64,000 bases of DNA from Paenirhodobacter hankyongi (GTDB lineage: Bacteria > Pseudomonadota > Alphaproteobacteria > Rhodobacterales > Rhodobacteraceae), in the NCBI RefSeq assembly GCF_003664585.1, contig NZ_RCHI01000005.1, forward strand, positions 124,001 through 188,000, read 5' to 3'. Shown here in pieces: positions 23,150-36,527 of the stretch. The position numbers were made by a program, and so were the translations under genes. The notes below the pieces were generated by a model that made no database searches, was not told where the DNA came from, and saw nothing but the letters and a program-made list of their open reading frames with translations. Position 1 is the first letter of the stretch; every line of letters starts with the position of its first letter.

Positions 23150-24520
23150 TCAGAGGCCCGAGGCCTTGCGCAGCGCGCGCCGGTCCTGCAGCTCCTCGGC
23201 CACGAGGAACGCGAGTTCCAGCGCCTGCGAGGCGTTGAGCCGCGGGTCGCAGGCGGTGTGATAGCGGCTCGACAGATCCTCGTCCGAGACCGCGCGCACG
23301 CCGCCGGTGCATTCGGTCACGTCGCGGCCGGTCATCTCGAAATGCACGCCGCCCGGGATCGTGCCCTCGGCCTTGTGCACCGCGAAGAACTCGCGCACCT
23401 CGCGCAGCACCGACTCGAAGGGCCGGGTCTTGTAGCCCGAGGCCGCCTTGATCGTGTTGCCGTGCATCGGGTCGCACGACCACAGCACATTCGCGCCCTC
23501 GGCCTGCACCGCGCGGACGAGCCGCGGCAGATGCTCGCCGACCTTGCCCGCACCAAAGCGCGCGATCAGCGTCAGCCGGCCCGGCTCGTTCTCCGGGTTC
23601 AGCTTCGCCATCAGCACCTTCAGGTCGTCGGCCGTGGTCGAGGGGCCGCATTTCAGCCCGATCGGGTTCTGCACGCCGCGGCAGAATTCGACATGGGCGC
23701 CATCGGGCTGACGGGTGCGGTCGCCGATCCAGATCATGTGGCCCGAGCCCGCGACCGGAATCCCCGTGGTGCTGTCGACGCGGCACAGCGCCTCTTCGTA
23801 TTCCAGCAGCAGCGCCTCGTGCGAGGTGTAGAAATCTACCTTGCCAAGTTCATGCGCGGTGTCCGAGGTCACCCCGGCCGCGGTCATGAAGTCCATCGCG
23901 TCGCCGATGCGCTCGGCCACTTCGCGATAGCGCGCCGCCTCGTCCTCGTCGGTGAAGCCGGCAATCCAGCTCTGCACGCGGTGGATGTCGGCATAGCCGC
24001 CGGTCGAGAAGGCGCGCAGCAGGTTCAGCGAGGCCGCGGCCTGGGTATAGGCCTGCAGCATCCGGAAGGGATCGGGCACGCGGGCATCGGCGGTGAAGTC
24101 GAAGCCGTTGATGATGTCGCCGCGATAGCTCGGCAGCTCGACGCCGCCGATTGTCTCGGTCGCGGCCGAACGCGGCTTGGCGAACTGCCCGGCCATGCGG
24201 CCGACCTTGACCACCGGCACCTTCGCGCCCCAGGTCAGCACGATCGCCATCTGCAGCATCACCTTGAAGGTGTCGCGGATGTTGTCGGCGGAGAATTCGG
24301 CAAAGCTCTCGGCGCAGTCGCCGCCCTGCAACAGGAACGCCTCGCCCCGCGCGGCCTTCGCCAGATCCGCCTTCAGCCGGCGCGCCTCGCCGGCGAAGAC
24401 GAGCGGCGGCATCTTGGCGAGCTGCGCCTCGACCGCGCCGAGCGCAGCCGCGTCGGGATAGTCGGGCATCTGCACCCGCGGTTTCGCGCGCCAGCCGGAC
24501 TTCGTCCACCCCTTGACCAT
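23150..24520 (-). CDS. Class II 3-deoxy-7-phosphoheptulonate (DAHP) synthase
   Basis: 456-residue enzyme condensing PEP and erythrose 4-phosphate, the first step of aromatic amino acid synthesis. Class II (plant type) features include [38 protein letters not shown] and [10 protein letters not shown] with the metal-binding residues. ATG at 24520 has GGAGGAG upstream. Plant-type enzymes of this length are the usual single DAHP synthase in Rhodobacteraceae. It is monocistronic here, ending at the bidirectional terminator. Confidence 0.94.
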   Translation of the reverse strand: MVKGWTKSGWRAKPRVQMPDYPDAAALGAVEAQLAKMPPLVFAGEARRLKADLAKAARGEAFLLQGGDCAESFAEFSADNIRDTFKVMLQMAIVLTWGAKVPVVKVGRMAGQFAKPRSAATETIGGVELPSYRGDIINGFDFTADARVPDPFRMLQAYTQAAASLNLLRAFSTGGYADIHRVQSWIAGFTDEDEAARYREVAERIGDAMDFMTAAGVTSDTAHELGKVDFYTSHEALLLEYEEALCRVDSTTGIPVAGSGHMIWIGDRTRQPDGAHVEFCRGVQNPIGLKCGPSTTADDLKVLMAKLNPENEPGRLTLIARFGAGKVGEHLPRLVRAVQAEGANVLWSCDPMHGNTIKAASGYKTRPFESVLREVREFFAVHKAEGTIPGGVHFEMTGRDVTECTGGVRAVSDEDLSSRYHTACDPRLNASQALELAFLVAEELQDRRALRKASGL

Positions 24521-24698
24521 CTTCTCCTCCAGGACTTTCACAGGTTGCGCGGTTATAAGGCAGGCCTTGGCGAGAACAAACCGCTTTTTCCACAGGCGCG
24601 CGCGAAAATGACCTTCGCGCGCGGGGCCTTCGATGCCCCCTTGCGAGAGGACCCGTTCCCTGCTTTCTCTGCGGGAAACGACAAGGTCACCGTCGCAA
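24521..24698. promoter_or_regulatory. Divergent promoter region DAHP synthase / AraC-type regulator
   Basis: 178-bp spacer between divergent genes. No clear operator symmetry was found. The regulator could start within it (ATG-like codon at 24633), which would shorten the spacer. Confidence 0.35.
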
Positions 24699-25805
24699 AT
24701 GCGCATCCCCTCGACGACACCCCGCACCCATTCCCGACCGGCCCCCTCGCATGGCACGCTGCGGCTGGCCACCGGCGGGCGCACGCGGCGCTTCATCTTC
24801 CTGCTGCTCGACCGCTTCACGCTGATGGCTTTTGCCAGCGCGATCGAGCCCTTGCGGCTGGCAAACCAGGTCTCGGGCGAGAAGCTCTATGACTGGAAAC
24901 TCGCCTCCGAGGACGGCGGCGACGTGACCTGTTCGAACGGCACGGTGATGCGCGCCGACATGGGGCTTGGCGAGGTCACGCGCGACGACACGGTGATGGT
25001 GTGCGGCGGCATCGACGTGGCCGAGGCGACGACGAAACCGATCCTCGCCTGGCTGCGGCGCGAGGCGCGGCGCGGCGCGGCGGTCGGCGGCCTGTGCACC
25101 GGGGCCTGGGCGGTGGCGAAGGCCGGGCTGCTCGATGGCCGGCGCGCCACCATCCATTGGGAGAATCAGGACAGCTTCGCCGAGGATTTCGAAGAGGTGA
25201 CGCTGTCGAAGGCGGTCTTCGTGATCGACGGCAACCGGCTGACCACGGCGGGCGGCACCGCCTCGGTCGATCTGATGCTGAAGATGATCGCGCTCGACCA
25301 TGGCGAGGCGCTGGCCAATACCGTGGCCGATCAGCTGATCTACAACTCGATCCGCACCGACCGCGACAGCCAGCGGCTGTCGATCCCGACCCGGATCGGC
25401 GTGCGCCACCCGAAGCTTGCGCAGGTGATCGCGCGGATGGAGATGAACATCGAGGAGCCGATCAGCCCGGCGCGCCTGGCGGCCGAGGTCGGCATGTCGA
25501 CGCGTCAGCTCGAGCGGCTGTTCAGCCGTTATCTGAACCGTTCGCCCAAGCGCTATTACATGGAAATTCGCCTGCAGAAGGCGCGCAACCTGTTGATGCA
25601 GACCGAGATGAGCGTGATCAACGTGGCGCTGGCCTGCGGCTTCACCTCGCCCTCGCATTTCTCGAAATGCTACCGGGCGCAGTATCAGACGACGCCCTAC
25701 CGCGAGCGCGGCGCCTCGGGCGTGCCGACGGCGGCGAGCGTGATCGAGCTTGACGCCGACGAATGCGACCTGTCGGGAATCGACTTTCCCGAAGAGAAGT
25801 TCTGA
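24699..25805 (+). CDS. GlxA-type AraC family transcription regulator
   Basis: 368 residues. The N-terminal two thirds form a DJ-1/PfpI-like domain ([43 protein letters not shown] with the nucleophile-elbow cysteine). The C terminus is an AraC double helix-turn-helix: [20 protein letters not shown] and [21 protein letters not shown]. Relatives such as GbdR, CdhR and ArgR control amino acid or betaine catabolism. It is transcribed toward livJ 153 bp downstream, whose leader contains an inverted repeat. The start is uncertain: 24699 has only a weak distant AAGG; 24633 would add 22 residues. Confidence 0.83.
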   Translation: MRIPSTTPRTHSRPAPSHGTLRLATGGRTRRFIFLLLDRFTLMAFASAIEPLRLANQVSGEKLYDWKLASEDGGDVTCSNGTVMRADMGLGEVTRDDTVMVCGGIDVAEATTKPILAWLRREARRGAAVGGLCTGAWAVAKAGLLDGRRATIHWENQDSFAEDFEEVTLSKAVFVIDGNRLTTAGGTASVDLMLKMIALDHGEALANTVADQLIYNSIRTDRDSQRLSIPTRIGVRHPKLAQVIARMEMNIEEPISPARLAAEVGMSTRQLERLFSRYLNRSPKRYYMEIRLQKARNLLMQTEMSVINVALACGFTSPSHFSKCYRAQYQTTPYRERGASGVPTAASVIELDADECDLSGIDFPEEKF

Positions 25806-25850
25806 GCCGGGCCTCGCATGGCGCGCCGTTGCGTCATGTTGCCCAATTCC

Positions 25851-25875
25851 TGGCCGAATGGTCGATTTTCGGCCA
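25851..25875. promoter_or_regulatory. Inverted repeat upstream of livJ, candidate operator
   Basis: TGGCCGAA-N9-TTCGGCCA, perfect eight-base arms, centred about 95 bp upstream of the livJ start and 46 bp after the regulator stop. No T-run follows, which argues against a terminator. It could bind the neighbouring AraC-type regulator or another dimeric protein. Confidence 0.5.
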
Positions 25876-25958
25876 ATCCGTCGCGGGCTGCCCTATTTTC
25901 TTTTGCCAAGGGCGGGACTAACGTTCCCGCAATCATGTTCCAACAGGGGAGTGAACAG

Positions 25959-27143
25959 ATGAAGAAGCTGCTTCTGGCGACGGCTGCCGTCGCGCTGTGC
26001 GCGGGCGGCGCCTTCGCCGAGGACATCAAGATGGGGATCTCGATGGGCTTCACCGGGCCGCTGGAATCGATCGCGCCGCCGATCGCCGCCGGCGCCGAAC
26101 TGGCGATGAAGGAAGTCTCGGATTCGGGCAAGCTTCTGGGCGGTGACACCGTCACCCCGGTGCGCGGCGATTCCACCTGCGTCGACGCCGCCGCGGCCAC
26201 CGCGACCGTCGAGCGGATGGTGACCTCGGAGGGCGTGAAGGGCATCGTCGGCGGCATGTGCTCGGGCGAGACCATCGCCTCGCTGACCAACGTCGCCGTG
26301 CCGAACGGCGTGGTGATGATCTCGCCCTCGGCGACCTCGCCCGCGCTCTCGACGATCGAGGACAACGGCCTGTTCTTCCGCACCTCGCCCTCGGACGCGC
26401 GTCAGGGCGAAGTGATGACCGACATCATCATGGAACACGGCATCAAGTCCGTGGCCGTGACCTATACCAACAACGACTACGGCAAGGGCCTGGCCGACAG
26501 CTTCGCCGAGGCGTTCAAGGCCAAGGGCGGCACCGTGACCATCGTCGCCGCGCATGAAGACGGCAAGGCCGACTATTCGGCCGAGGTCGGCGCGCTGGCC
26601 GCGGCCGGCGGCGATGCGCTCGTGGTGGCGGGCTATGTCGACCAGGGCGGTTCGGGCATCCTGCGTGGCGCGCTCGACACCGGCGCCTTCTCGACCTTCG
26701 TGCTGCCCGACGGCATGGTCGCGGCGACGCTCGAGAAGAACTTCGGCACCGAGCTCGACGGCTCCTTCGGCCAGATGCCGGCCTCGGAAGGCGAAGGCAA
26801 GGATGCCTTCATCGCGCTGGCGAAGACCGCGGGCTTCGACGGCTCGAGCATCTACTCGGCCGAGGCCTATGACGCGGCGGCGCTGATGCTGCTGGCGATG
26901 CAGGCGGCGAAGTCGACCGATCCGAAGGTCTACAAGGACAAGATCATGGACGTCGCCAACGCTCCGGGCGAGAAGATCATGCCCGGCGAACTGGCGAAGG
27001 GCCTCGAGCTGCTGGCCGAAGGCAAGGACATCGACTATGTCGGCGCCACCTCGGTCGAGCTGATCGGTGCGGGCGAATCCGCCGGCACCTTCCGCGAGAT
27101 TGCCATCAAGGACGGCAAGATCGAGACCGTGACCTACCGCTGA
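25959..27143 (+). CDS. livJ: Branched-chain amino acid ABC transporter, periplasmic binding protein
   Basis: 394-residue type-1 periplasmic binding protein. The signal peptide MKKLLLATAAVALCAGGAFA is followed by EDIKMGISMGFTGPLESIAP; GGMCSGETIASLTNVA and YTNNDYGKGLADSF match the Leu/Ile/Val and amide-binding family. ATG at 25959 is set by GGGGAG and the signal peptide. It heads livJGFHM; an intergenic hairpin after it probably keeps its transcript more abundant than the rest. Ligand specificity (amino acids, amides or urea) cannot be read directly. Confidence 0.9.
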   Translation: MKKLLLATAAVALCAGGAFAEDIKMGISMGFTGPLESIAPPIAAGAELAMKEVSDSGKLLGGDTVTPVRGDSTCVDAAAATATVERMVTSEGVKGIVGGMCSGETIASLTNVAVPNGVVMISPSATSPALSTIEDNGLFFRTSPSDARQGEVMTDIIMEHGIKSVAVTYTNNDYGKGLADSFAEAFKAKGGTVTIVAAHEDGKADYSAEVGALAAAGGDALVVAGYVDQGGSGILRGALDTGAFSTFVLPDGMVAATLEKNFGTELDGSFGQMPASEGEGKDAFIALAKTAGFDGSSIYSAEAYDAAALMLLAMQAAKSTDPKVYKDKIMDVANAPGEKIMPGELAKGLELLAEGKDIDYVGATSVELIGAGESAGTFREIAIKDGKIETVTYR

Positions 27144-27166
27144 GGCGGCACGGAGAACCTGGGGCG

Positions 27167-27194
27167 GCCCGGAGCAATCCGGGCTGTTCCTTTT
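27167..27194 (+). terminator. Intergenic hairpin between livJ and livG
   Basis: GCCCGGA pairs with TCCGGGC around GCAA (seven-base stem) followed by TGTTCCTTTT. Such hairpins after binding-protein genes usually act as partial terminators or as 3' stabilisers giving excess binding protein. Confidence 0.65.
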
Positions 27195-27251
27195 GAAACA
27201 AGGCCGAAAACGGCATTCTTCACGCAAAGAGTGAAGGTCACAGGGGACTGC

Positions 27252-28040
27252 ATGATACGGGTCGAGAACCTGCACAAGCATTTCGGCGGCTTCCATGCCG
27301 TCGACGGCGCTTCGCTAGAGATCGCGACGGGCTCCATCACCGGGCTGATCGGCCCGAACGGGGCGGGAAAATCCACGCTGTTCAACGTCATCGCCGGGGT
27401 GCACAAGCCCACCTCCGGCACCGTGACGATGGATGGCGAGGACATCACCGGCCTGCCGCCGCACGAGCTGTTCCACAAGGGGCTGTTGCGCACCTTCCAG
27501 ATCGCGCATGAATTCCCGACGATGACGGTGCGCGAGAACCTGATGATGGTTCCGGGCGGTCAGACCGGCGAGACGCTGTGGAACGCCTGGTTCCAGCGTG
27601 GCCGGATCGCCGAGGAAGAGGCGGCGCTTCTGAAGAAGGCCGACGAGGTTCTTGATTTCCTGACCATTTCTCACCTGAAGGACGAGCGCGCCGGGAACCT
27701 CTCGGGCGGCCAGAAGAAACTTCTGGAACTCGGTCGCACGATGATGGTCGAGGCGAAGATCGTCTTCCTCGATGAAGTCGGCGCGGGTGTGAACCGCACG
27801 CTACTGAACACCATCGGCGACGCCATCGTGCGGCTGAACAAGGAACGCGGCTATACCTTCTGCGTGATCGAGCACGACATGGATTTCATCGGCCGGCTCT
27901 GCGATCCGGTGATCGTGATGGCCGAGGGCAAGGTTCTGGCCGAGGGCACGCCCGACACCATCATGCAGAACGAGGCGGTGATCGAGGCCTATCTCGGGCG
28001 CGGGCTCAAGAACAAGGTCAAGACGGGGGCCGCGCAATGA
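27252..28040 (+). CDS. livG: Branched-chain amino acid ABC transporter ATPase LivG
   Basis: 262-residue ATPase. Walker A GPNGAGKST is at about residues 35-43, the signature LSGGQKKLLELGR and Walker B IVFLDEVGAGVN follow. The GAGVN variant after Walker B is usual for LivG. ATG at 27252 with a GGGG site six bases upstream is preferred to GTG at 27231. It follows the livJ hairpin and precedes livF by 52 bp. Confidence 0.92.
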   Translation: MIRVENLHKHFGGFHAVDGASLEIATGSITGLIGPNGAGKSTLFNVIAGVHKPTSGTVTMDGEDITGLPPHELFHKGLLRTFQIAHEFPTMTVRENLMMVPGGQTGETLWNAWFQRGRIAEEEAALLKKADEVLDFLTISHLKDERAGNLSGGQKKLLELGRTMMVEAKIVFLDEVGAGVNRTLLNTIGDAIVRLNKERGYTFCVIEHDMDFIGRLCDPVIVMAEGKVLAEGTPDTIMQNEAVIEAYLGRGLKNKVKTGAAQ

Positions 28041-28092
28041 TCGGATTTTTCATGATCAAACAAGGTGTCATGGGATGTCCCGGAGGTGTCGC

Positions 28093-28797
28093 ATGAGCTT
28101 TCTCGACGCTTCCAGCATGACCGGCGGCTATGGTGCCGCCGACATCCTGCACGATTGCACGCTGAAGGTCGAAAAGGGCCAGATCGCGGTGATCGTCGGC
28201 CCGAACGGCGCCGGCAAGTCGACCGCGATGAAGGCGGTCTTCGGCATGCTGCGGCTGCGCGCGGGCAAGGTGACGCTCGATGGCGAGGACATCACCGGCC
28301 TGTCGCCGCAGGAGCGTGTGCGCAAGGGCATGGGCTTCGTGCCGCAGGTGAACAACGTCTTCCCGACGATGTCGGTCGAGGAAAACCTCGAGATGGGCGC
28401 CTTCATCCGCACCGACGACTTCCGCGACACGATGGAACAGGTCTATGACCTCTTCCCGATCCTGCGCGAGAAACGCTTCCAGAACGCGGGCGAGCTTTCG
28501 GGCGGTCAGCGCCAGCAGGTCGCCGTCGGCCGCGCGCTGATGACGAAGCCGAAACTGCTGATGCTCGACGAGCCCACGGCCGGCGTCTCGCCGATCGTCA
28601 TGGACGAGCTCTTCGACCGCATCATCGAGGTCGCGCGCACCGGCATCTCGATCCTGATGGTCGAGCAGAACGCCCGCCAGGCGCTCGAGATCGCGGACAT
28701 GGGCTATGTGCTTGTCCAGGGCGCGAACCGCTACACCGACACGGGCGCCGCCCTGATGGCCGACCCCGAGGTCCGCCGCACGTTCCTGGGGGGCTGA
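28093..28797 (+). CDS. livF: Branched-chain amino acid ABC transporter ATPase LivF
   Basis: 234-residue second ATPase of the importer. Walker A GPNGAGKST, signature LSGGQRQQVAVGRALM and Walker B LLMLDEPTAGVSP are all intact. The ATG at 28093 has GGAGGTG upstream. The gene ends one base before the livH start. The livG-livF order ahead of the permeases is the arrangement seen here, with the two ATPases contiguous. Confidence 0.93.
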   Translation: MSFLDASSMTGGYGAADILHDCTLKVEKGQIAVIVGPNGAGKSTAMKAVFGMLRLRAGKVTLDGEDITGLSPQERVRKGMGFVPQVNNVFPTMSVEENLEMGAFIRTDDFRDTMEQVYDLFPILREKRFQNAGELSGGQRQQVAVGRALMTKPKLLMLDEPTAGVSPIVMDELFDRIIEVARTGISILMVEQNARQALEIADMGYVLVQGANRYTDTGAALMADPEVRRTFLGG

Positions 28798-28798
28798 G

Positions 28799-29806
28799 AT
28801 GGATATCCTCAACGCGCTGGTCGCGATCCTGAACTATGTCGTCGTGCCCGCCACCGCCTATGGCGCGCAGCTGGCGCTTGGCGCGCTTGGCGTGACGCTG
28901 ATCTACGGCATCCTGCGGTTCTCGAACTTCGCCCACGGCGACACCATGGCCTTCGGCACCGCGATCACCATCCTCATCACCTGGGCGCTGCAAGCGGCGG
29001 GCATCGGCTTCGGCCCGCTGCCGACGGCGCTGCTCGCCCTGCCCTTCGGCATCGCCGCGACGGCGCTTCTGGTGCTCGGCACCGACAAGATCGTCTATTC
29101 CTATTACCGCAAGGTGCGTGCCGCGCCGGTGGTGCTGACCATGGTTTCGGTCGGCGTGATGTTCGTGATGAACGGCCTCACCCGCGTTCTGATCGGGGTC
29201 GACGAGATCAAGTTCGCCGATGGCGCGCGCTTCCTGATCTCGGCGCAGGAGTTCAAGAAGGCCACGGGCCTTGCCGAACCGCTCGCCATCCGCTCGACCC
29301 AGGCGATCACCGTGGTGACCGCGGCCCTGGTCGTGGCGGCGCTGTTCTGGTTCCTCGCGAAGACCCGCACCGGCAAGTCGATGCGCGCCTTCTCCGACAA
29401 CGAGGATCTGGCGCTTCTGTCGGGCATCAACCCGAGCCGCGTCGTCGCGATGACCTGGATCATCGCCGCGGCGCTCGCCACCATCGCCGGCACGCTCTAC
29501 GGCCTTGATAAAAGCTTCAAGGCCTTCAACTACTTCCAGCTGCTGCTGCCGGTCTTTGCGGCGGCCATCGTCGGGGGCCTCGGCAATCCGCTCGGCGCCA
29601 TCGCCGGCGGCTTCATCATCGCCTATTCCGAGGTGGCGGTGACCTATGCCTGGAAGAAGGTCGCGATCTATCTGATCCCCGGTTTCCAGTCCGACAGCCT
29701 GCTGCAGCTGTTGTCGACCGAATACAAGTTCGCCGTCAGCTTCACGATCCTGATCATCGTGCTGCTGTTCAAGCCCACCGGCCTTTTCAAGGGGAAATCG
29801 GTATGA
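28799..29806 (+). CDS. livH: Branched-chain amino acid ABC transporter permease LivH
   Basis: 335-residue membrane protein with about eight hydrophobic helices. Conserved LivH stretches include GVTLIYGILRFSNFAHGD near the N terminus and TRTGKSMRAFSDNEDLALLSGI, the ATPase-contact loop. It overlaps livM by ATGA. Together with LivM it forms the transmembrane pore. Confidence 0.93.
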   Translation: MDILNALVAILNYVVVPATAYGAQLALGALGVTLIYGILRFSNFAHGDTMAFGTAITILITWALQAAGIGFGPLPTALLALPFGIAATALLVLGTDKIVYSYYRKVRAAPVVLTMVSVGVMFVMNGLTRVLIGVDEIKFADGARFLISAQEFKKATGLAEPLAIRSTQAITVVTAALVVAALFWFLAKTRTGKSMRAFSDNEDLALLSGINPSRVVAMTWIIAAALATIAGTLYGLDKSFKAFNYFQLLLPVFAAAIVGGLGNPLGAIAGGFIIAYSEVAVTYAWKKVAIYLIPGFQSDSLLQLLSTEYKFAVSFTILIIVLLFKPTGLFKGKSV

Positions 29807-31131
29807 GCACCCGTCAACCTGGCGCCGCCCGGGGCGGCAAGCTGCGCGCGCCGCTGCTTTTCGCCGCGATGGCCGCGCTGATCGCGATCGAGGCCGCCAC
29901 CACCGGCTGGAACGGTGCGCTGGTGATCGTCAACATGGGGCTGATCTCGGCGATCCTCGCGCTCGGCGTGAACATGCAATGGGGCTATGCCGGGCTCTTC
30001 AACACCGGCGTCGTCGGCTTCATCGCGCTTGGCGGGCTGGGCCCGGTGCTGGTGTCGATGAAGCCGACGCCCGGCGCCTTCTCGGCCGGCGGCTGGGGCA
30101 TCCTGATCGCCTTCGCGATCGCGCTTGTCACGATCATGGCCGCGGTCTGGCTGAACCGGCATCTGACGCGGATGAAGGGGCTGGCGATCCTCGCCGTGCT
30201 GATCGCGGGCTTCTTCCTCTACCGCGCCGTCTTCGACCCGGCCGTCGCCGCGATCCAGGCGATCAACCCGGCCTCCGCGGGCTATCTGGGCGGGCTCGGC
30301 CTGCCGACGCTGCTGTCCTGGCCGGTGGGCGCGCTGCTCGCCGCCGGCGCCGCCTGGGTGGTCGGCAAGACCGCGCTCGGCCTGCGCTCGGATTACCTTG
30401 CCGTCGCCACCCTCGGCATCGGCGAGATCATCGTCGCGGTGCTGAAGAACGAGGAATGGCTCGACCGCGGCGTGCTGAACGTGACCGGCATCCCGCGCCC
30501 CTGGCCCGTGCCCTACGAGGTCGACCTGCAGGCCGATCCGGGCTTCCTCGAGCGCGTCGCGGCCTTCGGTCTCGATCCGGTCACCACCTCGACGATCACC
30601 GTCAAGCTGCTTTATGGCGCTCTTTTCGCCGCGGTGCTGCTGGTGCTGATCTGGGCGCTGCAGCTCGCGCTCAATTCGCCCTGGGGCCGGATGATGCGCG
30701 CCATCCGCGACAACGAGGTCGCGGCCGAGGCCATGGGCAAGAACGTCACCGGCCGCCACCTGCAGATCTTCATTCTCGGCTGCGCGGTGATCGGGCTCGC
30801 CGGCGCGATGATGATCTCGCTCGACGGGCAGATGACGCCGTCCTCCTACAACCCGCTGCGCTACACCTTCCTGATCTGGGTGATGGTGATCGTCGGCGGG
30901 TCCGGCAACAACTGGGGCTCGGTGCTCGGCGGGATGCTGATCTGGTTCGTCTGGATCAAGGCCGAGGTCTGGGGCCCGCAGATCATGCACGTCGTCACCG
31001 CGACACTCGCGGACGGGCCGCTGAAACAGCACCTCGTCGATTCGGCGCCGCATATGCGGCTGGTGATGATGGGGCTGATCCTGCTCCTCGTGCTGCGCTT
31101 CAGCCCGCGCGGCCTGCTTCCCGAGAAATGA
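29803..31131 (+). CDS. livM: Branched-chain amino acid ABC transporter permease LivM
   Basis: 442-residue permease, larger than many LivM proteins because of a long N-terminal half. [21 protein letters not shown] and [21 protein letters not shown] are typical LivM blocks. ATGA overlap couples it to livH. A strong terminator follows its stop by two bases, ending the operon. Confidence 0.92.
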   Translation: MSTRQPGAARGGKLRAPLLFAAMAALIAIEAATTGWNGALVIVNMGLISAILALGVNMQWGYAGLFNTGVVGFIALGGLGPVLVSMKPTPGAFSAGGWGILIAFAIALVTIMAAVWLNRHLTRMKGLAILAVLIAGFFLYRAVFDPAVAAIQAINPASAGYLGGLGLPTLLSWPVGALLAAGAAWVVGKTALGLRSDYLAVATLGIGEIIVAVLKNEEWLDRGVLNVTGIPRPWPVPYEVDLQADPGFLERVAAFGLDPVTTSTITVKLLYGALFAAVLLVLIWALQLALNSPWGRMMRAIRDNEVAAEAMGKNVTGRHLQIFILGCAVIGLAGAMMISLDGQMTPSSYNPLRYTFLIWVMVIVGGSGNNWGSVLGGMLIWFVWIKAEVWGPQIMHVVTATLADGPLKQHLVDSAPHMRLVMMGLILLLVLRFSPRGLLPEK

Positions 31132-31133
31132 TG

Positions 31134-31157
31134 AAAGGGGCCTTCGGGCCCCTTTTC
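31134..31157 (+). terminator. Rho-independent terminator after livM
   Basis: AAAGGGGCC pairs with GGCCCCTTT around a TTCG tetraloop, followed by TTCG. It starts two bases after the livM stop. The stable UUCG loop and A/T flanks are textbook. Confidence 0.88.
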
Positions 31158-31192
31158 GCTGCCCGCGCCCAGGTCCCCGGCCCGCCCCCTCC

Positions 31193-31252
31193 CTTCATCT
31201 TGCCACAAATACCTCGGGGGTGCGGGGGCGGCGCCCCCGCGCTCTTGCTTTT
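31193..31252 (+). repeat. Rhodobacterales-type intergenic GC hairpin repeat, copy A
   Basis: Contains TTGCCACAAATACCTCGGGGG followed by a perfect hairpin GCGGGGGC-GGC-GCCCCCGC at 31222-31240. An inverted, diverged copy lies on the other side of guaA at 32890-32964. I recall similar GC-hairpin sequences scattered between genes in Rhodobacterales genomes; no function is established to my knowledge. Confidence 0.7.
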
Positions 31253-31279
31253 GGCGAAATCCCCCCCTATTCCCCGCAC

Positions 31280-32836
31280 ATGACCCAGCATCAGCGCCTC
31301 CTCATCATCGACTTCGGCTCCCAGGTCACGCAGCTGATTGCGCGCCGCCTGCGCGAGCTCAACGTCTATTGCGAAATCCATCCCTATCAGAAGGTCACCG
31401 ATGCCTTCCTGACCGATTTCGCGCCCCAGGCAATCATCTTCTCGGGTGGCCCGGACAGCGTCACCCGCGAGGGCTCTCCGCGTCCGCCGAAATCGGCCTT
31501 CACCCTCGGCGTGCCGATCCTCGGGATCTGCTACGGCCAGCAGGTGATGATGCAGGAGCTCGGCGGCCTCGTCGAATCCGGCCATGGCACCGCCGAGTTC
31601 GGCCGCGCCTATGTCACCCCGACCGAGCGCGCGCTGCCGCTGCTCGAGGGCTGGTTCCAGGACGGGCGCGAGCAGGTCTGGATGAGCCACGGCGACCACG
31701 TCAGCCGCATCGCCCCGGGCTTCGAGGTCTATGGCACCTCGCCCGGCGCCCCCTTCGCGATCACCGCCGATCCCGAACGCCACTTCTACGCCGTGCAGTT
31801 CCACCCCGAGGTGCACCACACCCCGAAGGGCGCGAAGCTCTACGAGAACTTCGTCCGTCTCGCGGGCTTCACCGGCGACTGGACGATGGCGGGCTATCGC
31901 GAACAGGCGATCGAGAAGATCCGCGAACGGGTCGGCGACAAGAAGGTGATCTGCGGCCTCTCGGGCGGCGTCGACAGCTCGGTCGCGGCGGTGCTGATCC
32001 ACGAGGCGATCGGCGACAACCTGACCTGCGTCTTCGTCGACCACGGCCTGCTGCGCAAGGGCGAGGCCGAGGAAGTCGTCACGATGTTCCGCGACCATTA
32101 CAACATGCGGCTGATCGCGGCGGACGAGAGCGATCTCTTCCTCGGCGCGCTCGAGGGCGTGTCGGACCCGGAAGTGAAGCGCAAGACCATCGGCAAGCTC
32201 TTCATCGACGTGTTCCAGAACTATGCGAACCAGATCGAGGGCGCCGAGTTCCTGGCCCAGGGCACGCTCTATCCCGACGTGATCGAAAGCGTCTCGTTCT
32301 CGGGCGGTCCCTCGGTGACGATCAAGTCGCACCACAACGTCGGCGGCCTGCCGGAAAAGATGGGGCTGAAACTGGTCGAGCCGCTGCGCGAGCTGTTCAA
32401 GGACGAGGTCCGCGCCCTTGGCCGCGAACTCGGCCTGCCCGAGAAGTTCATCGGCCGTCACCCCTTCCCGGGCCCGGGTCTGGCGATCCGCTGCCCCGGC
32501 GAGATCACCCGCGAGAAACTCGCCATCCTGCGCGAGGCGGATGCGGTCTATATCGACCAGATCCGCAAGCACGGGCTCTACGACGAGATCTGGCAGGCCT
32601 TTGTGGCGATCCTGCCGGTCCGCACCGTGGGCGTGATGGGCGACGGGCGGACCTATGACTATGCCTGCGCGCTGCGCGCGGTGACCTCGGTCGACGGCAT
32701 GACGGCGGATTACTACCCGTTCAGCCACGAGTTCCTTGGCGAGACCGCGACGCGGATCATCAACGAGGTGAAGGGCATCAACCGCGTGACCTATGACATC
32801 ACCTCGAAGCCCCCGGGCACGATCGAGTGGGAATGA
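31280..32836 (+). CDS. guaA: GMP synthase (glutamine-hydrolysing)
   Basis: 518-residue enzyme converting XMP to GMP. The N-terminal glutamine amidotransferase domain has [17 protein letters not shown] and the nucleophile cysteine in GICYGQQ; the catalytic histidine is in QFHPEVHHT. The ATP pyrophosphatase P-loop is [10 protein letters not shown] at about residue 230. The C-terminal dimerisation domain ends [14 protein letters not shown] at 31280 is chosen from the conserved N terminus. The gene stands alone, bracketed by two inverted repeat elements, with a terminator after it. Confidence 0.96.
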   Translation: MTQHQRLLIIDFGSQVTQLIARRLRELNVYCEIHPYQKVTDAFLTDFAPQAIIFSGGPDSVTREGSPRPPKSAFTLGVPILGICYGQQVMMQELGGLVESGHGTAEFGRAYVTPTERALPLLEGWFQDGREQVWMSHGDHVSRIAPGFEVYGTSPGAPFAITADPERHFYAVQFHPEVHHTPKGAKLYENFVRLAGFTGDWTMAGYREQAIEKIRERVGDKKVICGLSGGVDSSVAAVLIHEAIGDNLTCVFVDHGLLRKGEAEEVVTMFRDHYNMRLIAADESDLFLGALEGVSDPEVKRKTIGKLFIDVFQNYANQIEGAEFLAQGTLYPDVIESVSFSGGPSVTIKSHHNVGGLPEKMGLKLVEPLRELFKDEVRALGRELGLPEKFIGRHPFPGPGLAIRCPGEITREKLAILREADAVYIDQIRKHGLYDEIWQAFVAILPVRTVGVMGDGRTYDYACALRAVTSVDGMTADYYPFSHEFLGETATRIINEVKGINRVTYDITSKPPGTIEWE

Positions 32837-32860
32837 ACCGCGCGAGAGCGTGACCGGATG

Positions 32861-32890
32861 CGGCCCCCTCGGGGGCCGTTTTCTTTTTCC
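32861..32890 (+). terminator. Rho-independent terminator after guaA
   Basis: CGGCCCC pairs with GGGGCCG around CTCG, followed by TTTTCTTTTT. It lies 25 bp after the guaA stop. Confidence 0.88.
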
Positions 32891-32964
32891 GGGGGAAAGA
32901 AAGGGGGGCGCTGCCCCCCTCGGCCTGCGGCCTCACCCCCCGGGATATTTGAGGCAATTGGAAG
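32890..32964 (-). repeat. Rhodobacterales-type intergenic GC hairpin repeat, copy B
   Basis: Read on the minus strand: CTTCCAATTGCCTCAAATAT, CCCGGGGGG, then a hairpin AGGGGGGC-AGC-GCCCCCCT (32902-32920 on the plus strand). It matches copy A in order and spacing of blocks but is inverted, and has about 20 extra bases (a second small CGGCCTGCGGCC palindrome) between the blocks. It sits between guaA and the convergent mfd 3' end. Confidence 0.7.
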
Positions 32965-33043
32965 TCGGGGCGTCCCGAGCGCCGGCAGATCCCGGGGGGT
33001 GCGCCTGGGGCAAGACCGCGGGCGCGCCCCGGCCTGGCGGGGG

Positions 33044-36478
<3,435 letters not shown>

Positions 36479-36527
36479 GCTTCCGGAGGTATCCGCCCCG
36501 TCCGCCGTGTCAAGAGCCCGGCCGGGC

